The notes: a model not told the origin generated them from the sequence alone. A DNA stretch of 33,378 bases from Gammaproteobacteria bacterium (GCA_030148325.1 JASBTR010000077.1:1-33378), one strand, 5' to 3'. Positions 1 through 8,451 are shown, counted from the first letter of the stretch. A program made the numbers and translations.

Positions 1-39
1 CGAAGGACAAGCAGATTAAACACTCTATTCACAGTATTT

Positions 40-100
40 CCACGCTCATGGTTCGACAAGGCTCTCCTGAGCGAAACCGAAGGGCTCACCACGAACGTGG
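40..100. repeat. imperfect palindromic intergenic repeat (REP/MITE-like)
   Basis: The ends form an imperfect inverted repeat: the left arm begins CCACGCTCATGGT (40-52) and the complement of the right arm begins CCACGTTCGTGGT (88-100), matching at 11 of 13 positions. The central part (TTCGACAAGG...CCGAAGGGCTCACC) resembles a family of short palindromic elements common between genes in many proteobacteria. It lies just upstream of, or inside, a decayed antitoxin gene and probably disrupted its 5' part. The family assignment rests on recall of such elements, not on a search. Confidence 0.5.
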
Positions 101-109
101 AAATTCACA

Positions 110-256
110 AGTGATCTGGTATTTGGAACAGCTATTTAGGCTGGATGCTTTACGTGCTGCAATTATTCAGGGTGAAGAAAGCGGCGATTCTGTGCCCTTT
201 TAATATGCAGGACATTATTCAAGAAGCTAAAAAAGACGCTGGACTGAATGCTTAAA
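110..256 (+). pseudogene. ParD/CopG-type antitoxin remnant, frameshifted
   Basis: Reading from about 110 gives a ParD-like C-terminal region (LEQLFRLDALRAAIIQGEESGDSVPF) that hits a stop at 200-202. One base of frame shift within the CCCTTTTAATATG run restores the usual ParD ending (NMQDIIQEAKKDAGLNA) up to the stop at 254-256. No normal N-terminal ribbon-helix-helix half is seen; the palindromic repeat at 40-100 occupies that place. The stop overlaps the toxin start (ATG at 248), as in intact parDE pairs. It is called a relic because of both the frameshift and the missing 5' end. Confidence 0.6.
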
Positions 257-566
257 ATTGTAATCCGACCACGCGCCAGAAGTGATATTAAAAAAATCTG
301 GCGTTATACCTAATGATAATTGGGGTGAAAAGCAGGCGGATGTTTACACAGATGTACTCGGTCAAGCGATTGAAGAAATGACTGAAAATCCAGAAATAGG
401 AAACAGCATTGAACATATCCGAAAGGATTATAGGCTATATCACTTCAAACACCATTTTGTTATTTATCGCCTGTCGTCTACCGTGCTTGATGTAGTACGT
501 GTACTTGGTGAGAAAATGGATATTAAGCGACCCTTTGGCATATCTGACTCGCACGGCGATAGCTAA
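248..566 (+). pseudogene. ParE/RelE-family toxin, frameshifted
   Basis: The ATG at 248 opens a typical ParE N-terminus (MLKIVIRPRARSDIKKIWRYT) that stops at 311-313. The remainder continues in another frame as DNWGEKQADVYTDVLGQAIEEM and on to VLDVVRVLGEKMDIKRPF, ending at 564-566. The joined product would be about 105 aa with the standard family layout, an N-terminal helical hairpin then a beta sheet ending in the V-L-x-E-x-M-D motif. One small indel around 309-314 explains the break. No active toxin can be made without frameshifting. The adjacent antitoxin is broken too, so the pair looks jointly decayed. Confidence 0.75.
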
Positions 567-678
567 TGGGCGCTGAACACCACGAAGCGGTCGCTCAGTC
601 ATTCTATTTTTACAATTAGAATATAGAAAAAGCTGACATTCAGGATGGTAAATTTAATTTCTTCCTCTCCTTTTCAAG

Positions 679-708
679 TTGGCAAACATTGCCAATCTAT
701 GCCATACT
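679..708 (+). promoter_or_regulatory. candidate parDE promoter with overlapping operator palindrome
   Basis: A perfect inverted repeat TTGGCAA-ACA-TTGCCAA occupies 679-695. TTGGCA (679-684) could serve as the -35 and CATACT (703-708) as the -10, with an 18-bp spacer. A palindrome over the -35 of a parDE operon fits the usual autorepression by the antitoxin, but the binding protein is inferred. Confidence 0.4.
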
Positions 709-728
709 AAAATATAGAGGTGATTATT

Positions 729-965
729 ATGGCAACCATGAATGTTTCTTTACCCGATCCGATGAAAGACTGGGTCGAAGACCAGGTCGAGTGTGGCTTA
801 TATAGCAATGCCAGTGACTATGTGCGTGATCTGATTCGTCAAGATCAAGACTCCCAAAATAAGCGTGAACTCCTGGTCAGAGCATTGAAAAAAGGCGAAA
901 AAAGTGGAATGTCAAAACGGACGCTGGATGATATCTGGAATGACATAAAAACTCAGAAGCGGTGA
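729..965 (+). CDS. parD: ParD-family (CopG/RHH) antitoxin
   Basis: A 78-aa protein starting MATMNVSLPDPMKDWVEDQV, which is the ParD N-terminal ribbon-helix-helix domain. The following YSNASDYVRDLIRQDQ segment is the conserved second helix. The C-terminal tail (about residues 45-78) is charged and would wrap the toxin. The ATG at 729 is chosen because an AGAGGTG ribosome-binding site lies 6-8 nt upstream; a GTG at 720 would overlap that site. The stop overlaps the toxin gene by 4 nt, the classical coupling. Expected role: neutralise ParE and repress its own promoter. It appears intact. Confidence 0.85.
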   Translation: MATMNVSLPDPMKDWVEDQVECGLYSNASDYVRDLIRQDQDSQNKRELLVRALKKGEKSGMSKRTLDDIWNDIKTQKR

Positions 966-1240
966 TCTATCAACTAACAGATGAAGCCGCTAGAGATATT
1001 GAGGGGATCCTTGATCACTCGTTAAAAAATTTTGGTGAAACCCAGGCAAAGCGTTATTTCGAAGCATTAAAAGAATGCATTGAGCTGCTTGCTGATAATC
1101 CGAATATAGGTCACAGCGCAGAAGATATTCTGCCGGATTATTTACGATTCCCGCACGAAAGTCATGTTATTTTCTACAAAATGCTGCCACCATCGGTACT
1201 GCACGAACGTATGGATCCAAAAAAGCACATAAAAAAATAG
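962..1240 (+). CDS. parE: ParE-family toxin, apparently shortened near the C-terminus
   Basis: A 92-aa RelE/ParE superfamily protein. It begins at GTG 962, overlapping the stop of the antitoxin by 4 nt. Recognisable elements are LTDEAARDIEGILDHSLKNFGE (helical hairpin), the middle segment ending NPNIGHSAEDI, the RFPHESHVIFYK strand, and the final VLHERMDPKKH motif. In typical ParE proteins about 8-10 residues forming a beta strand separate the FYK and VLHERMD motifs; only MLPPS lies between them here. An in-frame deletion is inferred, which could weaken toxicity. ParE toxins inhibit DNA gyrase; whether this one is active cannot be judged. Confidence 0.75.
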   Translation: MIYQLTDEAARDIEGILDHSLKNFGETQAKRYFEALKECIELLADNPNIGHSAEDILPDYLRFPHESHVIFYKMLPPSVLHERMDPKKHIKK

Positions 1241-1445
1241 AAATTGGAATAAGCAATACTCAGCAACATCTCGGTGCATTTGGTTAGCATAACAACCCGG
1301 AGTCCTTAAGCGATTTCGGGGCTTCTGTTGCTGCTATTCCCATATTCGGTATTACGGTGTCAAACCCCAGCGAAACATGTAATAGCTAGCTATCTGTAAT
1401 GCAGTGAGTGGATCAGTCTCTATAAACGAAAACTTGTGAGCAGCA

Positions 1446-1472
1446 AAAATTGATGTATAATACATCAATTTT
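1446..1472. promoter_or_regulatory. 27-bp perfect palindrome containing a consensus -10 (xre operator/promoter)
   Basis: Arms AAAATTGATGTAT (1446-1458) and ATACATCAATTTT (1460-1472) are perfectly complementary around a single central A. TATAAT, a perfect -10 hexamer, occupies 1456-1461, and TTGTGA at 1434-1439 could act as a weak -35 (16-bp spacer). A repressor bound to the palindrome would cover the -10. The XRE gene 33 bp downstream is the natural candidate regulator (inference). Confidence 0.65.
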
Positions 1473-1505
1473 AAATTATTAAAACTAATTATAGATGCTA
1501 TATCC

Positions 1506-1769
1506 ATGATAACTGCTGCCCAAATCCGTGCTGCCCGTAGCTTGCTTGGAATAGACCAGCGCAAGCTGGCCGAAGCATCCGGCTTGTCGTTGCCGACCAT
1601 CCAGCGCATGGAGGCCAGCGACGGCCAGGTGCGTGGCAATGTGGACTCTCTGGTCAAGGTGGTGGAGGCGTTGGAACGGGCCGGGGTGGAATTGATTGCC
1701 GAGGGTGCCGTGAGTTCCGATGGCGGTCGCGGGGTGCGTTTGAAACAGGGTGGGGAGGGTCCAAAATGA
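1506..1769 (+). CDS. XRE-family helix-turn-helix regulator, first gene of the Ehr/hyf-like operon
   Basis: An 87-aa protein that is almost entirely one HTH domain. ITAAQIRAARSLLGIDQRKLAEASGLSLPTIQRMEAS (residues 2-38) is a classic Cro/C1-type HTH, and VDSLVKVVEALERAGVELI follows as the last helices. The tail is short and Gly/Arg-rich. The stop overlaps the start of the next gene in an ATGA, so regulator and membrane complex are translationally coupled. A perfect palindrome overlapping its promoter suggests autoregulation of the whole operon. No sensor domain is visible, so any signal is unknown. Confidence 0.8.
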   Translation: MITAAQIRAARSLLGIDQRKLAEASGLSLPTIQRMEASDGQVRGNVDSLVKVVEALERAGVELIAEGAVSSDGGRGVRLKQGGEGPK

Positions 1770-3766
1770 CCATGGCAATCGCTTTGCAGTTGGCCGGGGG
1801 TGCTGTCGTGCTGGCGCTTTTGTCCGCCCTGGTTTCGTTTTTTCCTGCCGGGGTGCGGCGAGTTATGGCTATACCCTTATTCGCTTTGGCTGGCCTGCTG
1901 GCGCTCCTTGCGGGGGTGGGGGCCTTGTTCCACGGGGGGGTGGCCACAGCCGAGCTGCCGCTTGGCCTGCCCTGGTTGCCCTGGCAGGTTCGTCTGGACG
2001 CATTGTCCGGATTCTTTCTCTGCGTCGTCGGCGTTGTCAGCTTCGCCGTCGGCCTGTATGCGCCAGGCTATGTACGCGGTTTCGAGCACGGACACGACTC
2101 GCTGCGCGCGCTGGGTGGATTCACCGGCCTGTTCCTCGCCGGCATGTTGCTGGTGATACTGGCCGATGATGCCTTTATGTTCATGGTGGCCTGGGAACTC
2201 ATGTCACTGTCGAGCTATTTCCTCGTCGCCTGGCATCACGATCATGCCGCTAACCGGCGCGCGGCCTTTCTCTACCTGCTCATGGCCCATGTCGGCGGTC
2301 TGTCCATCCTGCTGGGCTATGGTGTGCTGGCCTCATATGGCGGTGGCTTCACCTTCGAGGCGATGCGGGGGGCGGAGCTTTCTTTCACCTGGGCCAGTGT
2401 CGCCTTCACGCTGGCCTTTGTGGGCTTTGGTATGAAGGCAGGGCTGGTGCCGCTGCACGCCTGGCTGCCTGAAGCCCACCCGGTCGCGCCCTCGCATATT
2501 TCGGCATTGATGTCCGGGGTGATGCTTAAGGTGGCGGTCTATGGTTTTGTTCGCTTTGTGTTCGACCTGATCGGCGATTTCCACTGGCAGTGGGGCGTCA
2601 CGGTGTTGATTATCGGCAGTATCTCGGCCCTCATGGGTGTGCTGTATGCCTTGATGCAGCATGACCTCAAACGCCTGCTGGCCTATCATTCGGTGGAGAA
2701 CATCGGCATCATATTCATCGGCTTGGGGCTGGCGCTGCTGTTCCTGGCCGAGGGCCATCCCGTCATCGGCGCCGTCGCCTTTGTCGCTGCGCTTTACCAC
2801 ACCATTAACCATGCCCTGTTCAAGGGGCTGTTGTTCCTCGGCGCCGGCGCCATCCTGCACAGCGCCAACGAACGTGACCTGGAAAAAATGGGCGGCCTGT
2901 TGCGACGCATGCCCTGGACAGGGCTGTTTTTTCTGATCGGTTGTATTTCCATTTCGGCACTTCCGCCGTTCAACGGCTTTGTTTCCGAGTGGCTCACATT
3001 TCAATCAGCATTGCAGGCTTGGCATCTGGACAGCGGTGTATTGCGCAGTATCGTACCCATCGTTGCGGCCATGCTTGCGCTGACCGGCGCGTTGGCAGCG
3101 GCCTGTTTTGTAAAAGTATACGGTGTGGCATTCCTGGGCCAGGCGCGTAGCCGTGCCGTACGCCGCGCCAGGCCGGTGCCCCTGAGCATGCGCGTAGGGC
3201 AGGGGCTGCTGGCACTGCTGTGTCTGGTGCTGGGAGTTTTGCCAACCCTGCTTATTGATCTGTTCAACGCCGTGCCGCAACAACTGCTTGGTCATAGCCT
3301 GCAACAGGCCACGGCCAACGGTTGGATGTGGCTGACGCCGGTGTCAAAGCATACCGCCAGCTACGGCGCACCACTGGTGGCCGTTAGCTTGTTTTCGGTG
3401 CTGATGCTGGGCCTGTGGCTGTTCGGACGCGGTATTCGCCGGGTACGCCGGTGCGACGCCTGGGACTGTGGTTTCGCGCCACCGGGCAGCAACATGCAAT
3501 ATACCGGCAGCGCTTTCGCTCAACCCATCCGCCGGGTGTTCGGCCTGCTGTTTCACATGGACGAAGGTGTGGAAACCCAGCAAGACGGACGCCTGCGCCA
3601 TCGTCTGCACGTGACTGATCGAGCCTGGGATCTGTTCTACACGCCAGTGGCGCGCGGGGTGGAACGTGCGTCGAGGCAGGTTGTGCGTCTGCAATCGGGC
3701 AATATCCGCATCTATCTGGGCTGGACCCTGGGAACCTTACTGGTGCTGTTATGGCTGATGGTATGA
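1766..3766 (+). CDS. hyfB: HyfB-like / NuoL-type antiporter-like membrane subunit
   Basis: A 666-aa polytopic membrane protein of the proton-translocating NADH-quinone oxidoreductase chain family. The core motifs are present: the transmembrane glutamate segment WELMSLSSYF (about residues 145-154), the lysine helix FGMKAGLVPLHAWLPEAHP (about 221-239), SGVMLKVAVYG, HDLKRLLAYHSVEN, and HTINHALFKGLLF. The C-terminal 150 residues hold further helices and an arginine-rich loop, as in hydrogenase-4 component B. It would form part of the proton- or sodium-pumping arm in the cytoplasmic membrane. Both ends overlap neighbouring genes by 4 nt (ATGA). Alternative names are HycC or a generic complex I L/N subunit; the gene order favours HyfB. 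Confidence 0.85.
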   Translation: MTMAIALQLAGGAVVLALLSALVSFFPAGVRRVMAIPLFALAGLLALLAGVGALFHGGVATAELPLGLPWLPWQVRLDALSGFFLCVVGVVSFAVGLYAPGYVRGFEHGHDSLRALGGFTGLFLAGMLLVILADDAFMFMVAWELMSLSSYFLVAWHHDHAANRRAAFLYLLMAHVGGLSILLGYGVLASYGGGFTFEAMRGAELSFTWASVAFTLAFVGFGMKAGLVPLHAWLPEAHPVAPSHISALMSGVMLKVAVYGFVRFVFDLIGDFHWQWGVTVLIIGSISALMGVLYALMQHDLKRLLAYHSVENIGIIFIGLGLALLFLAEGHPVIGAVAFVAALYHTINHALFKGLLFLGAGAILHSANERDLEKMGGLLRRMPWTGLFFLIGCISISALPPFNGFVSEWLTFQSALQAWHLDSGVLRSIVPIVAAMLALTGALAAACFVKVYGVAFLGQARSRAVRRARPVPLSMRVGQGLLALLCLVLGVLPTLLIDLFNAVPQQLLGHSLQQATANGWMWLTPVSKHTASYGAPLVAVSLFSVLMLGLWLFGRGIRRVRRCDAWDCGFAPPGSNMQYTGSAFAQPIRRVFGLLFHMDEGVETQQDGRLRHRLHVTDRAWDLFYTPVARGVERASRQVVRLQSGNIRIYLGWTLGTLLVLLWLMV

Positions 3767-4716
3767 ATCCAATAGGTTGGGTGTTGGCGCTCGTCCAGGC
3801 GTTATTGTATATCGCTCTGGCGCCGTTGCTGGCGGGTTGGGTGCGCAAGGTCAAGGCCCGCCTGCAAAACCGGCGCGGTGCTTCTCTTTGGCAACCCTAC
3901 CAGGATTTATATAAGTTGTTCGCCAAGGAGGCGCGTATGGCCCATACCGCCTCAATACTGTTTCGCGCCGCACCTTATATTGTATTCGTCGCCACCTGGC
4001 TGGCGGCTACTGCGATACCGATGCTGACCAGCGACCTCGCGACTGCCGCCATCGCCGATGTGATTGTCATTGCCGGTTTGCTGGCGCTGGCGCGTTTCTT
4101 TCTCGCCCTGGCCGGTATGGACGTGGGCACGGCCTTTGGTGGTATGGGCGCGTCACGTGAGATGTTCGTCTCGGCTCTGGCGGAACCGGCCATGTTGATG
4201 GCGGTGTTCACTCTGGCCATGACGGCGCACAGCACCAATCTGGCTGCGGTGGTGGACTACCAGTTGACCGGCACCAACCTGCTGCGGCCTTCTTACATGT
4301 TCGCTCTGGCGGGGCTGGTGCTGGTGGCCATCGCCGAGACCGGCCGCATTCCCGTGGACAATCCCACCACCCACCTGGAGCTGACCATGATTCACGAGGC
4401 CATGATCCTGGAATATTCCGGGCGTCACCTTGCCTTGATGGAATGGGCGGCGCAGCTGAAATTGTTACTGTACGGCGTGTTGATCGCTAATGTGTTTTTC
4501 CCCTGGGGTGTCGCCCGCGAAATCAGCATCGGTTCACTGGGGCTGGCACTGGCGGTATTGCTCGGCAAACTCGTGTTCCTGGGTGCAGCACTGGCGGTGA
4601 GTGAAACCGTGCTGGCGAAGATGCGCCTGTTCCGTGCCCCGGCCTTTCTGAACCTGGCCCTGTTACTGGCGCTGCTGGGCTTGCTCAGCTACGTGATTCT
4701 GGAGGTGGGCGCATGA
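3763..4716 (+). CDS. hyfC: HyfC-like / NuoH-type membrane subunit
   Basis: A 317-aa NuoH-family protein that anchors the hydrophilic arm to the membrane. Diagnostic segments are LAPLLAGWVRKVKARLQNRRG near the N-terminus, AEPAMLMAVF, and AETGRIPVDNPTTHLELTMI followed by HEAMILEYSG. The last of these carries the conserved acidic residues next to the quinone-like cavity. About eight hydrophobic helices are visible. The ATG at 3763 is preferred over 3751 because it gives MNPIGWVLALVQALL, the usual family start, and an ATGA overlap identical to every other junction in this operon. Confidence 0.85.
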   Translation: MNPIGWVLALVQALLYIALAPLLAGWVRKVKARLQNRRGASLWQPYQDLYKLFAKEARMAHTASILFRAAPYIVFVATWLAATAIPMLTSDLATAAIADVIVIAGLLALARFFLALAGMDVGTAFGGMGASREMFVSALAEPAMLMAVFTLAMTAHSTNLAAVVDYQLTGTNLLRPSYMFALAGLVLVAIAETGRIPVDNPTTHLELTMIHEAMILEYSGRHLALMEWAAQLKLLLYGVLIANVFFPWGVAREISIGSLGLALAVLLGKLVFLGAALAVSETVLAKMRLFRAPAFLNLALLLALLGLLSYVILEVGA

Positions 4717-5399
4717 GTCTGGAACAGCTACCCATGTTGCAACAACTCATGCTGGTGCTGGCGGCGATGGTGTTGTTCACTTCCTTTGTATTGCTGGAAC
4801 AGGCACGGCTGTTGGCGGCTATTCACGCCTTTGCCTGGCAGGGCGTGCTGGTAGCGCTGGTCACCGCCATCGTGGCATCCAGCAGTGAACATTTGCATCT
4901 GTTCTTTTCCGCGGCGTTGACCCTGGGGCTGAAGGCATTGCTGATCCCGTGGATGCTACACCGCCTGGTGTGCCGCCTGGAGCTGGATCGTCATCGCGAG
5001 CCGCTGCGCCGCCCGGCGCTGGTGATCATGGCGGCGCTGGCGTTGGTGATCTTTAGCTACTGGACGGTGGCGCCCATGGTGCAACAAGAGTTGCTGTTCA
5101 CCCGCAACATCGTTGCCGTGAGTCTGGCGGTGGTGCTCATCGGCCTGTTGATGATGGTGATTCGCGCCCAGGCGGTGGCCCAGGTGCTGGGGTTCATGTC
5201 CATGGAAAACGGCCTGTTTCTGGCGGCGGTGTCAGCCACCGGCGGCATGCCCCTGGTGGTGGAGCTGGGCGTGGCCTTCGACGTGCTGGTGGCCATGGTG
5301 CTGTTTGGCGTGTTCTTCTTCCAGATCCGCGAAAGTATCGACTCGCTGGACGTGGACCGTATGAACCGGCTCACCGAGCACGTAGAGGAAAAGTTATGA
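4713..5399 (+). CDS. hyfE: HyfE-like membrane subunit
   Basis: A 228-aa hydrophobic protein with about six or seven membrane spans, ending in a charged tail (RESIDSLDVDRMNRLTEHVEEKL). The VLGFMSMENGLFLAAVSATGGMP segment is characteristic of hydrogenase-4 component E, a NuoK-related subunit with extra helices. The start overlaps the previous stop and the stop overlaps the next start, both as ATGA. Homologues are restricted to Hyf/Ehr-type complexes, so this subunit helps separate the operon from an ordinary NADH dehydrogenase or a Mrp antiporter. Confidence 0.8.
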   Translation: MSLEQLPMLQQLMLVLAAMVLFTSFVLLEQARLLAAIHAFAWQGVLVALVTAIVASSSEHLHLFFSAALTLGLKALLIPWMLHRLVCRLELDRHREPLRRPALVIMAALALVIFSYWTVAPMVQQELLFTRNIVAVSLAVVLIGLLMMVIRAQAVAQVLGFMSMENGLFLAAVSATGGMPLVVELGVAFDVLVAMVLFGVFFFQIRESIDSLDVDRMNRLTEHVEEKL

Positions 5400-6868
5400 A
5401 CGCCCTGCTGGTCACCCTGGTGTCGCCACTGGCCGGCGTCCTGATCTTACCGTCGCTGGGGCGTTTGTCGTGGGCGGGGTGGCTCAACGTACTGGTGAGC
5501 ACCATAACGCTGGCTGCCTCGCTGATTCTGGCCATCGCCGTGGCTGATCACGGCGTGGTGGCCAACTCACTGTTTCGCGTGGACGCCTTTAATGTGTATC
5601 TGCTGGTGCTGACCGCCTTTGTGGGATTGACCACTTCCATCTTTTCCCGCCCCTATATGCGTCATGTGTGCGACAGTGGCCGGGTGAGCCGGCGAGGAAT
5701 GCGCCTTTACCATGCCATGTTCCAGGCCTTCATGTTCACCATGTTTTTGGCGCTATCGACCGATAATCTGGGCGTGTTGTGGGTTTCCGTGGAGGGCGCC
5801 ACCCTGGCCACGGTGTTGTTGGTGTCGCTATACCGCACGCCGGAGGCTATCGAGGCGGCGTGGAAATATTTTATTCTCTGTGGCGTGGGCATTGCGCTGG
5901 CCCTGTTCGGTACCGTGTTGCTGTATTTCGCCGCCCAGCATGTCATCTCCGACCCGGAGGCGGGATTGAGCTGGAGCGCGTTGTATTCTGTGGCGCCGCA
6001 ACTGCAACCTGCCATTATGTCCCTGGCCTTCGTGTTTCTGCTGGTGGGATACGGCACCAAAGTGGGGCTGGTGCCCATGCATCAATGGCTGCCCGATGCC
6101 CACTCTGAAGGCCCGACCCCCATGTCCGCGGTGCTCTCCGGTTTGTTGCTCAATGTCGCCCTTTACGCGGTGGTGCGCTTGAAGATGCTGGTGGATGGTT
6201 CCCTGTCGGCCACAGACTCGCCTCACACGGCAGGTTATTTGTTAATGGGATTCGGCCTGGTGTCATTCCTGGTAGCAGGGCTGTTTCTGCACCGCCAGCG
6301 TGACATCAAGCGCATGTTTAGCTATTCCTCCATCGAGCACATGGGCCTGATGACCTTTGCCTTCGGCCTGGGCGGACCGCTGGCCACCTTCGGCGCCCTG
6401 CTGCACATGCTGGTGCATTCGCTCACCAAGTCGGCCATCTTTGTCACCGTCGGTCATGCTGCACACATTGCCGGCACTCAGTCCATCGACCACATTCGCG
6501 GTCTGATTCGCACCCAACCGGCGGTGGGGTGGGGACTGTTGCTCGGTGTCGCAGCCATCGCCGGTTTCCCGCCGTTCGGCGTGTTCACCAGTGAGTTTCT
6601 ATTACTGACCGCGACCATGCAGAGCCAACCCTGGTTCACGGTGGCCTTGCTGGCAGGGTTGGCGATCGCCTTCGCGGGTTTGTTTCGCCATCTGCATCCC
6701 ATGGTGTATGGTCCGGTCCCCGAAGGTCAGCAGCCGGTATCTGCTAACATGCTGCCAGTCATTGTGCATCTGGGGCTGGTGTTGTGGCTGGGTCTGTCCA
6801 TTCCGGGTTTCCTGTCCCACTGGCTGGACCGAGCCACGGAACTGATCACGGGAGCGCATTTACTATGA
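5396..6868 (+). CDS. hyfF: HyfF-like / NuoN-type antiporter-like membrane subunit
   Basis: A 490-aa second antiporter-like subunit. Features include WVSVEGATLATVLLVSLY (the TM glutamate), VGYGTKVGLVPMHQWLPDAHSEGP (the TM lysine helix), SGLLLNVALYA where asparagine replaces the lysine seen in HyfB, RDIKRMFSYSSIEHMG, and HSLTKSAIFVTVGH. The asparagine replacement is, to my recollection, usual for the HyfF group. It is membrane-embedded and would pump ions together with HyfB. The operon has two antiporter-like subunits rather than the three (HyfB, D, F) of E. coli hydrogenase-4; no HyfD is present. Confidence 0.85.
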   Translation: MNALLVTLVSPLAGVLILPSLGRLSWAGWLNVLVSTITLAASLILAIAVADHGVVANSLFRVDAFNVYLLVLTAFVGLTTSIFSRPYMRHVCDSGRVSRRGMRLYHAMFQAFMFTMFLALSTDNLGVLWVSVEGATLATVLLVSLYRTPEAIEAAWKYFILCGVGIALALFGTVLLYFAAQHVISDPEAGLSWSALYSVAPQLQPAIMSLAFVFLLVGYGTKVGLVPMHQWLPDAHSEGPTPMSAVLSGLLLNVALYAVVRLKMLVDGSLSATDSPHTAGYLLMGFGLVSFLVAGLFLHRQRDIKRMFSYSSIEHMGLMTFAFGLGGPLATFGALLHMLVHSLTKSAIFVTVGHAAHIAGTQSIDHIRGLIRTQPAVGWGLLLGVAAIAGFPPFGVFTSEFLLLTATMQSQPWFTVALLAGLAIAFAGLFRHLHPMVYGPVPEGQQPVSANMLPVIVHLGLVLWLGLSIPGFLSHWLDRATELITGAHLL

Positions 6869-8451
6869 GTCGCTTCGACTGGTTGTCCGAGTATCTCGCC
6901 CGCCTGGAGGATGAATATGTGGTCGTGCGCCATGGTGATGCGGCCCGGCTGGCGCCCGCACATTGTTTGATCCTGGATGTGGAAGACTGGGGGAATGCGG
7001 CGCGGGTCGCCGCCGATTCAGGTTATCGCTGGGCCGGTGTATGGGGCGATCCTGTCGCTGATCAGGTGGTTGTCCATGCCGGCCTCGTCCATGAGGGTGA
7101 CTACCTGGTATTGATCACCGAGGTGCCCTTGAGCCACCCAGTGCTGGCCTCGCATATGCCCCATTTTCCGGCCGCTAACCGGCTGGAACGTCACCTGCAG
7201 GACATGCTTGGTATTGGCTTTCTGGATCACCCCGACGAACGCCGCTGGACCCGCCATCGCGCCTGGCCGGAAGGTGTTTATCCACTGCGCCATGACTTCC
7301 CTGTATGCGGGGATTCGCCTAAACGGGCGCCGGCCGATGCTGATTACCCTTTTGCACGAATTCTGGGTAGTGGGGTGTATGAGATACCCGTTGGGCCAGT
7401 GCATGCCGGTATCATCGAGCCTGGACACTTCCGCTTTCAGGCCGTCGGGGAGACGGTGCTGTGCCTGGAAGAGCGGCTGGGCTATGCGCACAAAGGTATC
7501 GAAAAGATCGCCGTAGGTCGTGACCCCGTCGGACTGGCACGTCTTGCCGGCCGTGTTTCCGGAGACTCCACGGTTGCCCACACCTGGGCGGCTTGCATGG
7601 CCATGGAACGGGGCGCAGGCCTGGATATTCCGCCACGGGCGCTGGCCATACGTGCGATCCTTGCCGAGCGCGAGCGTATAGCCAACCACCTGGGGGACAT
7701 TGGCGCGATCTGCAATGACGTGGGTTTCACCTTCGCGCAGATGCAATTCAGTCGCTTGCGCGAAGGATGGTTACGCGGCAATCAGTCCGTGTTTGGTCAC
7801 CGCCTGTTAATGGATTTCATCGTACCCGGGGGCGTTTGCCGCAATCTTACCTATCAATGTAAAAAGATACTGCAGCCGCAACACGAGGCGCTCTCTCGGG
7901 AGATGGGTGATTTGCTTCCCATTGTCGATGACCATTCCTCACTGGAGGATCGGCTGGTCGATACCGGTTATCTGTCTAACGGTGAGGCCCAACAACTGGG
8001 CGTGACCGGGTATGTCGGCAAGGCCAGCGGCCAGGACTATGATGTCCGGCGCGACCACGGCTACGCGCCCTACGACAGGCTGGAGGTGCCATCGCCGTGT
8101 CTGACAGAAGGCGATGTTGCCGCGCGGATACGAGTCCGTGCGGAGGAGATCCGCCATTCGTTGAAGCTGATGGAACATCTGATGCGGCGACTTCCGCCGG
8201 GGCCGATATCGGTTGCCTGGCCAGAGGTGATTTCCAATCAGGAAGGAATAGGCCTGGTTGAAGGCTGGCGCGGCGAGATACTGAGCTTTGTGCGTTTCGA
8301 TGAATACGGGCATGTCGCGCGTTTCTTCCCGCGCGATCCCAGCTGGTTTACCTGGCCGGCGCTGGAACGGTTGATCGACGGCAACATCGTACCCGACTTT
8401 CCGGTATGCAATAAATCCGTCAATGCCTCCTATTCCGGACACGACCTGTAG
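6865..8451 (+). CDS. hyfG: HyfG-like large subunit (NuoC-NuoD fusion type) without a NiFe site
   Basis: A 528-aa soluble protein. Residues 1-145 resemble the NuoC/30-kDa domain; residues 165-528 are the NuoD/49-kDa hydrogenase-large-subunit fold (PVGPVHAGIIEPGHFRF, RLGYAHKGIEK, ERERIANHLGDIGAICND). The ATG at 6865 overlaps the stop of hyfF; a longer upstream extension would run through hyfF and is rejected. In true group-4 NiFe hydrogenases the first metal motif reads R-[VI]-C-G-I-C; here residues 230-236 are RVSGDST, with no cysteine. The C-terminal motif D-P-C-x-x-C is replaced by DFPVCNKSVN with one cysteine (C515). NiFe binding is therefore unlikely. The chain should still bind the small subunit and could form a quinone- or carrier-reactive site. 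Confidence 0.85.
   Translation: MSRFDWLSEYLARLEDEYVVVRHGDAARLAPAHCLILDVEDWGNAARVAADSGYRWAGVWGDPVADQVVVHAGLVHEGDYLVLITEVPLSHPVLASHMPHFPAANRLERHLQDMLGIGFLDHPDERRWTRHRAWPEGVYPLRHDFPVCGDSPKRAPADADYPFARILGSGVYEIPVGPVHAGIIEPGHFRFQAVGETVLCLEERLGYAHKGIEKIAVGRDPVGLARLAGRVSGDSTVAHTWAACMAMERGAGLDIPPRALAIRAILAERERIANHLGDIGAICNDVGFTFAQMQFSRLREGWLRGNQSVFGHRLLMDFIVPGGVCRNLTYQCKKILQPQHEALSREMGDLLPIVDDHSSLEDRLVDTGYLSNGEAQQLGVTGYVGKASGQDYDVRRDHGYAPYDRLEVPSPCLTEGDVAARIRVRAEEIRHSLKLMEHLMRRLPPGPISVAWPEVISNQEGIGLVEGWRGEILSFVRFDEYGHVARFFPRDPSWFTWPALERLIDGNIVPDFPVCNKSVNASYSGHDL

Noticed and set aside
2333..3004. 223-codon open frame on the minus strand inside hyfB
   Set aside because: It is fully antisense to a strongly conserved membrane-subunit gene, has a Gln/His/Arg-rich composition, and no domain; it is a composition shadow.
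7018..7746. 242-codon minus-strand frame inside hyfG
   Set aside because: Antisense to the large-subunit gene with no ribosome site or family resemblance.
6865..8451. classification of the hyf-like operon as a NiFe hydrogenase or formate hydrogenlyase
   Set aside because: Three of the four NiFe-ligating cysteines are absent, and no maturation or ferredoxin subunit genes are present in the window.
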